A DNA stretch of 64,000 nucleotides from Dendrolimus kikuchii (lineage: Eukaryota; Arthropoda; Insecta; Lepidoptera; Lasiocampidae), in NCBI GenBank assembly GCA_019925095.2, contig CM034402.1, forward strand, positions 11,667,501 through 11,731,500, given 5' to 3'. Position 1 is the stretch's first letter; every line of letters begins with the position of its first letter. Of this stretch, positions 41,345-54,104 are shown one piece after another. Made by a program: the position numbers and the translations under genes. The notes under the pieces were generated by a model that worked only from the letters and a program-made list of their open reading frames with translations, was not told the origin of the DNA and did not search any database.

Positions 41345-42136
41345 TGAGCTACTATTTACATCGTCAATAAAGAAAATGATAATTCAATTAGAATAAACAT
41401 CTTCCATGATCAACATGCTCCATTTACGGTTTTAAATAATTAATCTCTTAAATGTGAGTTTAGAACAAGTTTCGTAGCCATTAGAGAACTGTTTTCAAGT
41501 TGTCATGACCGTCCGTCTATCTGACGTTACACAATGTTGTAATGAAATTATGAAAAAAGACGAAAGACCTCTTTAACTTTTGAACTATGAAATTAAAAAA
41601 ATCAAGATGGTAGAATTTCAAAACTAACACGAAAGACCAATTGGTTTTAAAAAGATCTATTGAATTAATTTCGTGTAAATGTTTTTTGGGGGTCCGTACT
41701 CAAACGACAAAAAAGAAACCGTTCGTTACCGCCTAGCTTTCAATGTATACGATCGACACACATGCATTTTTATTTTGTACTAATTTCATTCGTTTATTTT
41801 GTAAAACAATAATCAGTATCGGAAATTCGTTTTATAAAAGTAGCCAATCAGTACTACAAGGTCAAAATTACATAATAATTACAATAATTTATTCAAAAGA
41901 TGAGAAGAAACTTCACGTGAATATTTTTATTCATTATCAGTTATATTTTTCGATAATATTTATAAAAAGTACTGTGTCAATTCAGTGAGAATTGGCCTAG
42001 TTATCCCCGACATACATACATGTATATTTAAAATAGAATTATTTTGTCCACCTACAACGTGCTAAATTTGTTTATCTGTGAGAACATGTGATTAATTCAT
42101 ATACATTTTTAGGAAGAATATCTTCTAAGTCTTAAT
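41345..42136. other. Putative intron or spacer
   Basis: No coding similarity seen. GTCATGACCGTCCGTCTATCTGACG (about 41510) and GGGGGTCCGTACTCAAACGAC (about 41689) resemble blocks of a common insect repeat. Confidence 0.3.
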
Positions 42137-43058
42137 AAGGGCCATTCACATGGACGGAGTTTATCGCACGTTTTGCGGCGAGGAATCGTATATTATTTTC
42201 GTAGGCGATACTCTTTAGACAATAATCGCATTGACATGTTTACATTCAAACAAAAACTCGCCTACGAGTATGTCATACGATAATTGTAATGATTTATCAC
42301 CAAGAGTTTTGTTAACACTGCGATATAGATTGTATTAAGATATTACTACGATTCCTCGACTTGCCTAAACTAGAACTCGTATGACATTTTTTTAAGTTCA
42401 TACGAGTACCATAAAAATCAGTTTGAATCGATTTGAATGCGAATTCAAATTCAAATTCAAAATTAAAATTCAAAAGTTTTTATTCAAAATAAGTTCCACT
42501 GGAGAACACATTTTGAAGGTCATACATGTAAGTTAAAATTTAATTTTTACTTCCTATTCTATGTACACCGCTTCGCAACGTGTTGATGCTGTAAAGGAGA
42601 AGAAGCGGCAAGAAACTCCCCAGCAACACGTCTAGCTAAATATTGTTTTTCTTTATATTTCATATTCTATTTATATCTCAAATTCTTTTTTTTATAAGTT
42701 TTGTATAGAAGTATGTTACATAATTACTTTTTGAAGAATTAATGGAGTTGTAGCAAACAATGCATACTCAATAAGACCAAGACAATAAAAGGAAAGAAAA
42801 ATAATGTTATAGTTATAATAATGACATGACGTGCTAAAATGTTATGCTGCGAGACTTGCCATTTGAGCTCGGTGATTATCACGGTAATTTTGTTTAGACA
42901 AAAACGTCAATGTTCAATGACCAGGTGATTATCGCCCTTCCACGTACGATTTCGTATGCGTGTTTTTTCGATTTCGTGTTTATATGATAATATTTTTTTC
43001 TTGCTTTCGGTAATCGTATCTTCAAGGCGAGAAAGTCTCGCCATGTAAATGTCCCTTT
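42137..43058. mobile_element. DNA-transposon-like element with inverted ends, split by repeat F
   Basis: The left end AAGGGCCATTCACATGG and the reverse complement of the right end AAAGGGACATTTACATGG match over most positions. The termini enclose 300 bp of left arm, repeat F copy 2 (42437-42862), and about 200 bp of right arm. No transposase frame. The target duplication is unclear. Confidence 0.55.
42437..42862 (-). repeat. Repeat F copy 2, with (TTTGAA)n-type tail
   Basis: Near-identical blocks to 1021-1390. The left edge GAATTCAAATTCAAATTC is a TTTGAA-type tail on the minus strand, as expected for a LINE 3' end inserted in this orientation. Confidence 0.65.
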
Positions 43059-43059
43059 T

Positions 43060-44495
43060 TAGAGTGACGTCTTAAGAATCTTCAAATACATGATAATACA
43101 ATTTATTAAAAATTGAAACTCAAATAAATTTAGAGCCCCACTCAAAACTTTTTATTATGTTAGCAGGAAAATAAAATTGCAGAAGGAAAGAAAAACATGT
43201 ATTCGAAGAAATAGCGACATGCACGAGCTGTACCCGCGATATCATTTGCCACTGCCATTTAACACTTGGATTTTATATTCACAATTTGTATCCTGTATAT
43301 TATATTTATGTTTTATTTTTTCAATGGACTCAAACTTTCAAACGAACACACACACAAAAGTTCTAAACATGATAATTTACGATAAATAAACGATTAAATA
43401 GTAGTTTCAATTTAAATTATAGCATTTAATTTGAAATAATAGAGAGACACGTCAATTTTATGTGTTATGTATATAAATAAATATAAAACAATTTTGATTA
43501 ATATCTGCGCTCTCCTTCTACCACTATCAACCAAAAATGTATATGTACATTCCATGGTTCAGGAGAAGCTAGCGGATATGCAAACAACCCAGTCAGCATG
43601 AAAAGCGACTTTGTTTTATGCTATGTAAAGATAGGGACAACATTGACCAAACATGGAATTAACGCCATTAAAAATATAAGAAGAAATACTTATAAACTTT
43701 AAATAACATTGCAACCTCTACGAGAGAGTTAAATTCTCGAGATGTTACGATCGGGAGAATTGTTCTCGGTAACACCTAAGATGGCAGATAAAGGCGCTGA
43801 AACATCTGCACGTTTAAACTACTAGCCACCTAGCCAACGTATAATTTGTTGGAAACCACTTTTTCTAGACTACTTTTATTTAACAAGCAAATCGCAAACA
43901 GGATGCTAGAATAAATGTATTTTATATTCAACGAGAAAGCTTTTATCATATTTAAATTTCACTGGAGCGTATAGTTTAGATTTTTTGCTACAGTTGTTTT
44001 TGTCAGTTTTAAATCGGTCTTTCAGTTACAGGTTCGTTCAATTTAGCTCAGATTTTGTCCGAATCTACTTTTCTGCTCAATTTTATTCACTTTTGAAGGT
44101 ACTTCATCTTTTATTGCCATCATTGACACTTTCAAATTTGTGCAGATCCGTAATCCTCGCATTAGTGTGCGACCCGTACTATTTATCGGATTCTACAGCT
44201 TAACGTAGGTAGGCCTTCACAAGATTGCGTCACAAATTCCGGATTTTCGCCTTCTCATTCAGGTCGTAGCTTCAGCTAGTTGGAATTGCCAAAGGTAATC
44301 TCCATTTCAGGACTTGCTTTTTTCATCAGTTAATAATTATGCAAAATAACCTGCCAATTGCTATTTCAGATTATATATATTTCGTTACATAAAATTATTT
44401 GATTTATTTTTAAAAATTGTTATGTATATTATTTAACGAGATCTTGACTCATCGGCAGACGCACATCACAAAAATATATAATCAATTAATTCAAA
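43060..44495. other. Spacer, no gene recognised
   Basis: 1.4 kb, AT-rich. Frames at 43177-43389 and 43985-44203 have no family resemblance. Confidence 0.4.
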
Positions 44496-44499
44496 ACAA

Positions 44500-45290
44500 G
44501 GTACATATTTAAGCCGTTTGGGGTGGAGGGTTTCGAGTTCGTAAGGAGTAGAGTCCCCACAAATTGTTTCAAACATAAAAAGATTGGTCGAGTCAATAGG
44601 AGACCGGAAGTCTGGAGCCGACCTCGCTCAAAGAATTAAGCTTTGTAACCAACCGAGGTAATGCCTCCAGCCTTCTTGACACACTGTCCTGCAAGAGTGG
44701 CCTGGTGGAGCTAGATGACTGTAGTTTAGATTGTTTTATGTTTGATTGTATATTAGTGGACCCGGCAGACTTTCTCCTGTTCTGAAAAAATAAAATTTAG
44801 GATCCGATTGCAGTGTAACGGGTCCAATTGTGAATCTAAATCATTCAGGAATTCCACTCTAACGCACACAAAAAATCATTAAATCCTAGAACCTGATTTC
44901 AGCGCTACCTACTAGATCCAATTGTGAATATATACCATCCCGAGACCCACTCAAATACACACAATTTTTTTTTATCAAAATCAGTCCAGTGATTTAGGAA
45001 AAGTTCAGTGACATACACATGTCCAATATTCAAAGGAGTTTCGGGGCTGGTTTTAACAAAAACTAAAGCGGTATCATTAGATTTTTGGAAAGTCATTATA
45101 AGCGTACGAGACGTAAGCTGTCAATTGCGGAAGAAGGCGTAGTTCCAAATCTAATTTATTTTTCAAGACTTTTTTCAATAATTCCATACTTATTCTGCTA
45201 TGCGGGGTGGAGACAAATTCAACAAATCAAAGCGATAAAAATCATTCTAGCCGTTCTTGAGTTATAAATGGTGTGACTAACCTGACTTTG
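44500..45290. repeat. Composite old repeat with a diverged tandem dimer
   Basis: A GC-richer block (44510-44780) is followed by two related units of about 90 bp (44795-44878 and 44879-44970), both with TCCAATTGTGAAT and ACACACA. The end holds TCAAAATCAGTCCAGTGATTTAG and ATTCTAGCCGTTCTTGAGTTATAAATGGTGT, phrases typical of 3' ends of widespread insect retroelements. No frame of note. Confidence 0.45.
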
Positions 45291-47023
45291 TTTTATATGT
45301 ATAGATATTATTAAATTATTTTTATGTCCTAAATTGATATTGTTAGTAGTTGATTATAATTAATTTTAAATTCAAACTAAAATCCACTGCAAATATTTTT
45401 GTAAATGTGAAATAACATCCTAGACGGAGATAGATATACGGGTTTTGGTATTTGACCTACATTTTGTTAGGCGGTCATGAATATGAAATCGGGTTTGAAT
45501 CAATCATTCTTCACTATCTGAGGTGTGATAAATTGTCTTTTGTAAAGGATAATGATCAAAAGAAATCCCAGTGAATTCTAAGTAAAAGTAAAATATATGT
45601 GTATGTAGATTAAACGGAAAATGTTTTGCTTTGTCATTCGTGCGACAAATTTTGAAGCTTTACTCTTTAGCAAAGGGAGCATGACTCACCGAAATATTTC
45701 AACATTGTTAAAATACCTCGTTTTGCTACCCAATTAACTCTTACTAAAATAACATGCTACTTAATCAACAACTTTATCTAATTTAAATGATTAAATCGTT
45801 TTTTGTTGATTTTTTGGTGAAACTTCGAACACTGAGAACAGCAAATGATAAATCAGAAAGAAGTTGTAAAAAAAGAGACTGAATTCAAGTGTGACTGAAA
45901 AGCAAAAAGTCAACTATTTTCTACAACATCTTAATGTTGTTGATGGGAAGTAAAATAAAAAGAAGACAAAATTTTGCACATTTGTTGTTCTTTTGCGTCT
46001 TAGTCACTTTTAAAATCAGTTTGCTATAAAAATAGATTTTTCACTTTTAAGTTACGTATGTGGTATTCAATATCATTGAATTTTATATGATACTATCCTT
46101 AAGCTGTACTGAACTCAACGCAAAAAATGGTCAAAATCGGTTCAGAAACAAAAAAGGTTATGGTTGAAAATCCGCAAAAGCTACAGATGTTTGATTTAAA
46201 TGAATTTTTTGCTATATCTTCGGAATTTAAAGTCCAATAGATATTTTGAATTTGTTTGGGACCATTTCAAAGCTTTACTAAATCCAACACAAAAAGAATC
46301 ATCAAATTCAGAAATCATAAAAAAGTTATGATTAAACATACATAAAAAAATATATAAATCGAGAACTTCCTTTTTTGATGTCATTTAAAAAGTAATTACA
46401 AAAATATTACACATAACCACATCGTACTTTGCTTGCAATGGTATCGTTAAAAACATGGTATAATTACAGATGTCCTATAAAATGTTTAAACACCATGACG
46501 TTGAGATGAAACGGGGCGACTATAACAAAGGTTTTTATTGAGATGCGTGCATCGACCGGTCGCCCCATAGACGCCGTTCAGTCTCCCGCAATCTTGGATT
46601 GCCACCATAAACACAAAGATTATTAGGAAACAGAAGCGAAACTTATGCACGACATTCATTTAATGCTGATTATCAAAACGCTTCCGAAATATTACAAATA
46701 TAGTTTTAACAATGTTGGAAAAAATATATTAACACATATTTTTGAAAAAGTTTTACTCATATAAACATTAGCTTTGTTTAAGTAAATATTTAATAACAAA
46801 ATGGTTTAGGAGACAATTGATTCTCAATAGTGTAGTGATAAGAAGTTAAATAACCAATACATTTAAAGAGATCGCCGAGAGATGTGGCCAAAGTATTCGA
46901 TATTATTATTATTAAAATAAATAATTTTCATATGGTATTGTAAAAATACAAAATAAATAACAACTCATAAGCAATCTACGGATATCAGAAGTTCGGCAAC
47001 CGAAATCATACAGTTAGAGATAG
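45291..47023. other. AT-rich spacer with degraded repeat
   Basis: Two loosely similar blocks at 46110-46200 and 46260-46350 (CTCAACGCAAAAAATGGTCAAAATCGGTTC and CCAACACAAAAAGAATCATCAAATTCAG) again suggest a decayed retroelement end. No gene recognised. Confidence 0.35.
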
Positions 47024-48186
47024 TCTCCACTGCGAATTATCACTGCGCGAATTATTCCGCGGCCAATTTTTAATACATGGAATTATATGGAGAAATAAAA
47101 ATCTGAAGATTGCTACAAAATTAGCCACGGTGCGGCGCAAATTTAATTCGCGCAACTATTCTGTGGAGTATGGAGTTGTACGAGCTAGTCCGCACTGCGA
47201 AACAAATCGCGCGGGAAGACGAGGGCGATGCTCAGTTGACCATCAGCTTTCGTGGAATAATGACACGCTTTACGCTTCCCGCAGCCGCAGAATATGAACT
47301 AGACGCGGAAAAAATAATTACCGTAATGCATAGAAAATCTCGCACGTGAGACAAATTTGATGTTAAATATAACGACTTGATTATTAAGACAAAATTATCA
47401 GAGAAAATTTACGTACAATTGTTCATTTATTTGGAAGAATTTTTTACTTAATTTATTTCTTTTTTATTGCAAAGCTGGTAAACACGCGAACGGCCCTGCT
47501 AAAGGAAAGAAATTATCGTCGTCTATAGACGTTTGTAACATTAGTGACTACGCCAACGCGTTTCCATCCTTTAAAATGGGATAAGGTGTTCGGATGGGGG
47601 GGGGGGGGTGAATTAAAGGGGATGCGACAAAGGGATTCGAGTATTGAGAAATAAGGGATAAGACAGGGAAGTAGGCCATCAGAACTCTCACTCACGGTAC
47701 AAAAGACGGTTAAATTAAGTCTAACCGTTTCACGCCGATGTTCTGTGAGAGAAAAAAGAGTAAGAAAGAAAGACTTTGCAGAGCATGGTATCAGGCGGAT
47801 CGAGCCGGCCCTGACAACTATAATCAAGATAATGATTCCAGTATGGCTCTACTACGTCATCTATGACGAAAAGAACTACTTAATATTGAAATAAACAAAA
47901 GGTACCTAAGTCAAGTAACAAAAATAAATTCGAAGATTGTTCACATTATTTTCGCAGCTTCATGTAAAAAAATCTTAAAAGGTCTTAAAGCCGAATGTGG
48001 GTGGAGTTAATTATAATTTGGGTTCTGTTGACCATTGTACACCTGCTTCGGGAAGCCGAGAATTTCATAAAAATGTGACAAAAATCTCGCGGAATAATTT
48101 GCAGTGCGGCCTAGATTAAATTCATTCCGCGGAATTTATCTCATGTAAATAAAACTCGCGCGGTGAGAATTCGCAGTGCGGGCTAG
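47024..48186. mobile_element. Nested inverted-repeat elements (MITE-like)
   Basis: Four related ends are present. Two point inward from the left (47024: TAGTCTCCACTGCGAATTATC; 47187: TAGTCCGCACTGCGAAACAAAT), and two from the right (ending near 48113: TTTGCAGTGCGGCCTAG; near 48186: GAATTCGCAGTGCGGGCTAG). The shared terminus is CTAGnCCGCACTGCrAA. An inner and an outer element are the simplest reading. A family A-related repeat at 47457-47860 sits between them. Confidence 0.5.
47457..47860 (-). repeat. Repeat related to family A, with G13 run
   Basis: TTTTTTATTGCAAAGCTGGTAAAC...CGTCGTCTATAGACGTTTGTAAC matches the family A tail half. The rest (CACGCCGATGTTCTGTGAGAG, GATCGAGCCGGCCCTGAC, GTATGGCTCT) belongs to a repeat I know as frequent in moths. 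A run of 13 G is at 47596-47608. A 104-residue minus frame across it is not credible as a gene. Confidence 0.55.
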
Positions 48187-48189
48187 GCC

Positions 48190-49790
48190 TTGCACCGGCT
48201 GCAAACTGAACCGCAAAGTGCCTATAGCACCGTTCGGATGAATAGCTATAGGGCCGTAGTTGGCCTTCAAGCAACTGCGCCAGTTCGACGGCAACCGCAG
48301 TGTATAGAAATGAGTTTTACGTAATTTTTCTCGCTTGCCATCAACTGACTGCGGCTAATCGCATCGTTATGTATAGGTTTGCCCTATCTCAAATTTGAAT
48401 AAGAAAGTACCATTTTAGAATTACCATTTATGCAAAACAAATATATATTACAGAAATTTACATAGCGATAACATTCATTTCGATTTAAAAATTCTTTTTT
48501 CAAAACAATAGATAGTACTATGTCCTTTTAAGTGATGAGGCGATAAAACTGGTACTTTACCAGTCCAGCAGTAAGTACATCTAAACGAAACTTTTATGAT
48601 AATGTCTATCATTTCGGAATTATCCTTAAGTGTATTCACCACTTAGTGTACAATGTACATATTTTATTCATATTCAGATTTTTATTGGTTGAACTTATTA
48701 CATAATACAATTTTTATACAGAGACCAAAAATAGCTTTCAAAAATCTAATGCTAGATTAATTTTAAATAAGTTACGTCCATAGATAGATAAGTCTATGAA
48801 ACGTCAAATTATATATTATTAGCGAAAATTTGACCGTTTGGAAATTTATAATTTAAAATATTTTTTTTAAATAATAATATTGTATTTGTATTCAATGTAT
48901 ATAAAGTATATATCTATTTAATATATAAAAATTGTGCAGATATATGTCATTTATTATTATATTATTAACTATATGTTACGTATACCACCAACGCATAATT
49001 ATTTCAATTCATTCTTGGGGTTCTATGGAAGAGATTGCTTTTTAGCGATAGTTTTACGGTTTTATTCATATTGAGTTAGAGTAAGTTTGTAGACTTCTTA
49101 TGGGTTTTTAAAGAAGCCTACAAAGTTACTGTAATATATATGTAATAAGTATAATGTAATATGGTAAACACCGTTAGTCTGCGAGTTTATTTTTGTAATT
49201 GTGTACAATTAAGAGTTATCTATCTATCTACAATATGGAATTCTTCATCACCTGTCACTGATTTTAATGAAGCAGTATGATGTTTAGTGATACAACTAGA
49301 CAGTTATGAATGTTTATTCTTTGCCTGTAATAAAGGCTGGCGCCATCGAAGTACGAAACCGAAATTAAGTGAGAGCGCAGACAAATTTGTTTGGCAAAAG
49401 CTACGTGCTGACACGTATTGCGACGATCTTAAATTTACTAGCTATGAAAGCATAGGTAACATTATGTATTACTTCATGATCTTATGATCTTCTGAGTATA
49501 AAAATAACTTTGAATTTATACACTACTTTATTTAAAATGATTTCATTGTCAAGTTTTCATTTATATTCTATTAATAATCGCTTGCGACTCGTCCAAATAG
49601 GATAAGTGGCAAAGATTATAGTTGTTTTATCCATATTTAAAATCGTATTTTCAACACGGCAATTGGGTTTCTGCGTATGAAAGTATAAATAAAGGCATAC
49701 ATAAGTGATCTATTAAAAATTATATAACTGTCGTTTTATTGAAAAACGTATGCCAATCAGCAAAATTTTATGTAACTTAATTACTGTAAA
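48190..49790. other. Spacer, no gene recognised
   Basis: A short GC-richer patch at 48190-48390 (GCACCGGCTGCAAACTGAACCG, GACTGCGGCTAATCGC) may be another old DNA element. The rest is AT-rich. Confidence 0.35.
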
Positions 49791-49792
49791 CC

Positions 49793-50025
49793 ATTCGCGG
49801 GAAAAATCCCACGGTGTTTCCGGAATATAAAGTACCGTAGAATTTATATAAATAAGTATGTAAGCTTCTAGTGAAAATCTCACCGAAATTGGCTCAGATT
49901 TTTTACGTAAATCCTGAACGAACAGATAAACCGACAAATAGATAAAAATCATTAAAAAATGTTTCGTATTATCCATATATCGTTCATATAGTCTATTCAA
50001 TATTTTTTTAATATTTTCAAGGTCT
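49793..50025 (-). repeat. Family B repeat, diverged partial copy
   Basis: CATTCGCGGGAAAAATCCC...AGTACCGTAGAATTTATATAAATAAG...TTTTTACGTAAATCCTGAACGAACAGATAAACCGAC...CATATAGTCTATTC is collinear with copy 4 but with many changes and a deletion. Confidence 0.6.
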
Positions 50026-50270
50026 ATAGGTACATATATACACTATTTATCAATTGTATATACACGTAGATAGTCAATTTAAGTTAAATACAATACCTAT
50101 TTGGGCTGTAAAACATCAAAACCTAGCAAGTGGTTCATGAACAAATCTTACTCCAAATCAAAAGTATATTACAATTTAGTGATGTGCTATATCAAAACTA
50201 TCTATTTTAGCTTAATGGCTAATAAGACAATTATTGTACAAACACTTATTTAAAAAATAACCGTTAAATA

Positions 50271-50480
50271 TCATTTGGGGTTGAAAACATGGGTCCGTGG
50301 GGTCTATCAGCTAAGAGTTTCTTTAAAGGCATATGTAAGAAACTCTTTGACACTACCCGTGATCTGACTCATATTTGACTCAACAAATAAGCATTGCCAT
50401 ATAGAGTGTCATTGCAGCCATCTTTCTGGGTATGCTCCCCACTGACAGTGATCTGATACATAATATACTTTGGTTTTAAC
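50271..50480 (+). pseudogene. Non-LTR retrotransposon C-terminal remnant, second copy
   Basis: In shifting frames it reads ENMGPWGLSAKSFFKGICKK, then an IAIQ-like block and a LPTDSDL-like block, parallel to ETMGPRGPEAHKLYRDTAKR, SVAIRQGN and IPTDSGL at 13200-13420. At the nucleotide level AACATGGGTCCGTGGGG aligns with GACCATGGGACCACGGGG. It contains stops and is dead. Confidence 0.5.
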
Positions 50481-51340
50481 TATTTACTTTTTTCTCTGTT
50501 ATAATATTATTTATTATAGTGTGGATTTACTAAATGACGATGTGGTCCACTTTGGATGAGACTGGCAAATAAAATACTAAGTTTTAAAACTGCATAGCTA
50601 ACTTTTTGTACGTACTATAAATGCAAATTTAACACAGACACAGCTTTTGTTGGTAAACTCCTTAAATTTAATTTAGACTCCCAATTTGCAGATACTACTA
50701 AATAAAGAAGCTAATGAATAAAAATCTTGCAAAGTTTTTATTGGATGTTTTCACCTTTTCACAAAGTTTTTACAGTATAAGTTTTGATTGTGTATTTTTG
50801 GGTAGACGACAGTATTGATTTACTTGTATACTATTACAGAGCATTGAACTTCGAAATGCTTTAAATTTCCGTTTTTCGAGTTTCTTTGTTATAAACTTGT
50901 AAGTAAATTGTATTCTTAGTACATTTTATTTTTATAGACTACAAGTCTAATTTATGTAGAGGAAAGTCCTCTTTTATCTCAATCTCTTTCAAATATATTA
51001 TTGTGTTTCTTACAAAAGTATAAACTTTAGAAGAAAAACATTTTCGACAAGATGAAACTAAAATTCTGTTTCATTCTTTCAAATCAATTTAAACATACAC
51101 GTAAACGAAACGTATTAAGTATATGCATTCCAGCTTAAGGGCTTTCAGAGAAACATAATTGAATAGAACTGATAAAACTAAAAATAAGAACAGTCACCTG
51201 GTATTTTATACATAGTTACGAAAGAGTTTTTAACAATACCTCATTCTTATATCATACTTTTGTTCTGCTAAATATTATTTAGCAGTAGGTTATAAAATTT
51301 TATTAAATTTAATTCACAAGAAATCGGCCAAATGTGTTTT
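50481..51340. other. Spacer, no gene recognised
   Basis: AT-rich; nothing recognised. Confidence 0.4.
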
Positions 51341-51719
51341 TTTTTTATTGCCAGAGTTCAGCAGACAGGCAGACGGCTCACTTGATGGAAAGTGGTTATT
51401 TTTTATATTTTTTTTTATAGCACGAGTTCAGCAGACAGGCAGACGGCCCACTTGATGGAAAGCGGTTACCGTCGCCTATGGACATTTGCAACACCAAAGG
51501 TGCTACAAATGCGCTGCTGCTCTCTTAAGGGAGACTGGAACTTGGTCACTAATGCCGGAACACAACACAAGGTTGTTATGGCGGCATACTCTAGACCAGG
51601 GGTGGTCGCCATCCAGTCGAGCAAATACCCTACCACCTGGCTGTGGGTTGTTTTGTCGCCTCTTACGACAGGCCGCCCAGCTGCAAGAAATTCTATTCTT
51701 TCTCCGTTCCTGCACGGAT
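51341..51719 (-). repeat. Family A repeat, copy 6, preceded by a partial unit
   Basis: A full copy at 51405-51719 is preceded directly by a 58-bp tail-end fragment (51341-51399: GAGTTCAGCAGACAGGCAGACGG...AAAGTGGTTA). The two tail ends are therefore in tandem, separated by a T-rich spacer. Confidence 0.8.
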
Positions 51720-51721
51720 AA

Positions 51722-52280
51722 GATGTAAGATTCTTCTTTACACGTTGTGAAGGGTTTCTTAGAGATGTAAAACCTCCAACTTTAGATAAAACTTATATTT
51801 AAATATAACCTCGAACTTTTTTATGATTTGGTCGCATAATCCTTAAAAAAGCATTTTACCGATAACTACCCGTATCTCAAAAAATATTCTATGGTTCTTG
51901 TTCATATCAATTTTTATAGGAATATTTTAAATTCTACCTTACTTTCATAATTTTCCACTTCATCATTCAAACGTTAGATAAATCGGGAGCATTTACACTT
52001 CCGTAAGTAAATATATTCTCACGAAAAACATCATGATGAAATCTTAACGTTGCCCTATGCGTTTATATAAATTGAAAATAATTCATCTCCTAGTTGTATT
52101 TATGAGTCTACTGAAAATTTATTCCCTAGATGGATAACTATATCATTCATATCTCTAGTATTAGAAATTCCTCAGATGATTTCTCTGCTGTACTAAATGC
52201 ACTTGCTGTAATTAGCATTTTTGGTGTTTTGCTTTTTTGCAGAAATGGTACCCCAAGGCCTTAATCTATACATAAAGCTT
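51722..52280. other. Spacer, no gene recognised
   Basis: AT-rich; nothing recognised. Confidence 0.35.
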
Positions 52281-52283
52281 GAC

Positions 52284-52450
52284 TTTTTTTTATTGAATTA
52301 ATGAAAACTCTTTATTGCTTACCATAACTTATACCAAGACAATATATTGTCTATAATATGAATTCATTTCCATTAGAACAATGGGCTGCCTTATCGCTAA
52401 TAGCGATCTCTTCCAGGCAACCAGGTGTCCAAGGAGATTTTAAAAGAAAA
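52284..52450 (-). repeat. Repeat D copy 2
   Basis: TTTATTGAATTAATGAAAACTC...GCCTTATCGCTAATAGCGATCTCTTCCAGGCAACC. Shares the stem-forming ATCGCT/AGCGAT block with copy 1; T-rich at its left, which would be an A-rich 3' tail on the minus strand. Confidence 0.5.
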
Positions 52451-54040
52451 ATTGAATAATATTTGGTGGTTTACCTAAATTAAAAATATATTAATTGTAA
52501 TTAAATACAATTAAAGAAAAAAAAACTACTATAGATATACACATTCAAATAAATTATAATATTATTGGTTTGTAGATATACTAAAAAATTACATAACATG
52601 GACATTGGATATGTTGTTTAAATATCTAAAGATATGTTTGCCGCGTCATTCTCGACACCGCCATTTGCAAGTACTATGTTTGCTATCAGGATAGTTCTGA
52701 AATCGTGATACACAGAGAGATATCAGACTGAGATCATAAAAGTCTCTTTTAACAATTAAATATCGTTATCCTTAAAAGTAGCTCTTAAAAAATTGCACGC
52801 ATTGTGCAAAGAACATGTAAACTAGTTGATTTTTAATTGTTTCACTTGACCTTTCTTCGGGCGCGGCCGATCTCACAGGCTCAGCAAAATATTTCCGTAC
52901 CTCCTTGTTTCACCCTCTTTGCTGGGACTTTACTTGATTCAATAAAAATATATAGGACTTCTATTATTTTATTCAGCAGACAAAAAATGCATATCTAGGA
53001 GAACCTTTTTATAAGTTTATTTTTCTATACGTTTTTACCTTAAATTAACATTGTCATTCTTCTTGTCGGATCAATACAATATTATTTTCTTGTAATATGT
53101 CACCACACCACATACGATTCGTATTAGCTGAAAAGTAATTAGGATAATTTTAGTTATTAAATTTCTTATTTGCCTGTCAAGTACATCGCGTCCGTAACAT
53201 ACGATAAAACGGAACCTAAAGTTTCTGCAACATTGCTATATTGCTTACAATTTAGTGTTAATTATTTGTTCCAAGTTTCAACCGCACCCAGCTCCAGAGT
53301 TTTAAATTAAATTAAAACTATTACAAACACTGAGGACACTAGTTGTTTCAATTTATTACTTAGTTTAAAGGATAGTTTACTTAGACAACACCCTATATTC
53401 TGAGTTGAGGCTGTTTGAACTTGGTCTGTTTATGAATACCATAATACAAAGTTCACGGTCTTTGTTAGACACTATGACAAAATCGGGTGTTTCGAAATTG
53501 TTATTCTTCTTTTGGGATGTGACTTCTTACGATTTGTAAATCTAGCCAGTTCATTGTTAACTTTCATAAATAAATAACATTTTTTTTTATAAAATAGAGA
53601 ACCTACTACACCTAGTTAATTTCACCAAATTCGGGCTCGTGTAAGTCTCCAAACCTTGCCTGAGCCAAATTGTAAATTTTTACGGTTGTAAATAATTGAG
53701 ATATTGTAGTAAATCGCAAATGGCCAAGGCGATCAAATAATTAAGATTTTGGATGTCGAAATGAAAAACTATAAGTTACAAATACTAAGGTCCACATTCT
53801 ACAATACAAACTTGAATAAAAACATATTTATTTAAAAATTAATATACGACGTTCGTTTAAATACATCTAAATATCCGACAGCACTTCATGTTAGGAACAA
53901 ATAACGATTAGACTACAATTTTGAAAACACAGGTGTAACAAGTTAGAGAAGGACAGCACATAGTAGTAGGGCACGGTGCACTCTATTCATATTATGAGAA
54001 AATTTTTAATGCTGATTGCTGTCAATGAGTATTATTAAAC
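52451..54040. other. Spacer, no gene recognised
   Basis: 1.6 kb AT-rich sequence. A small GC-richer patch at 52850-52930 has no frame. Confidence 0.4.
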
Positions 54041-54104
54041 TTTTATTTAGCCTACCGCCAACTTGTTCATTTTAATTATTTATTTTTAATTTTGTTTATG
54101 GATA

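Noticed and set aside
47596..47608. G13 run as a regulatory G-quadruplex
   Set aside because: It belongs to a repeat related to family A and is a simple homopolymer; no functional context.
49287..49487. Possible exon GWRHRSTKPKLSESADKFVW... ending at ATAG|GTAACA
   Set aside because: The acceptor is weak (AATAAAG) and nothing supports the frame beyond a moderate donor.
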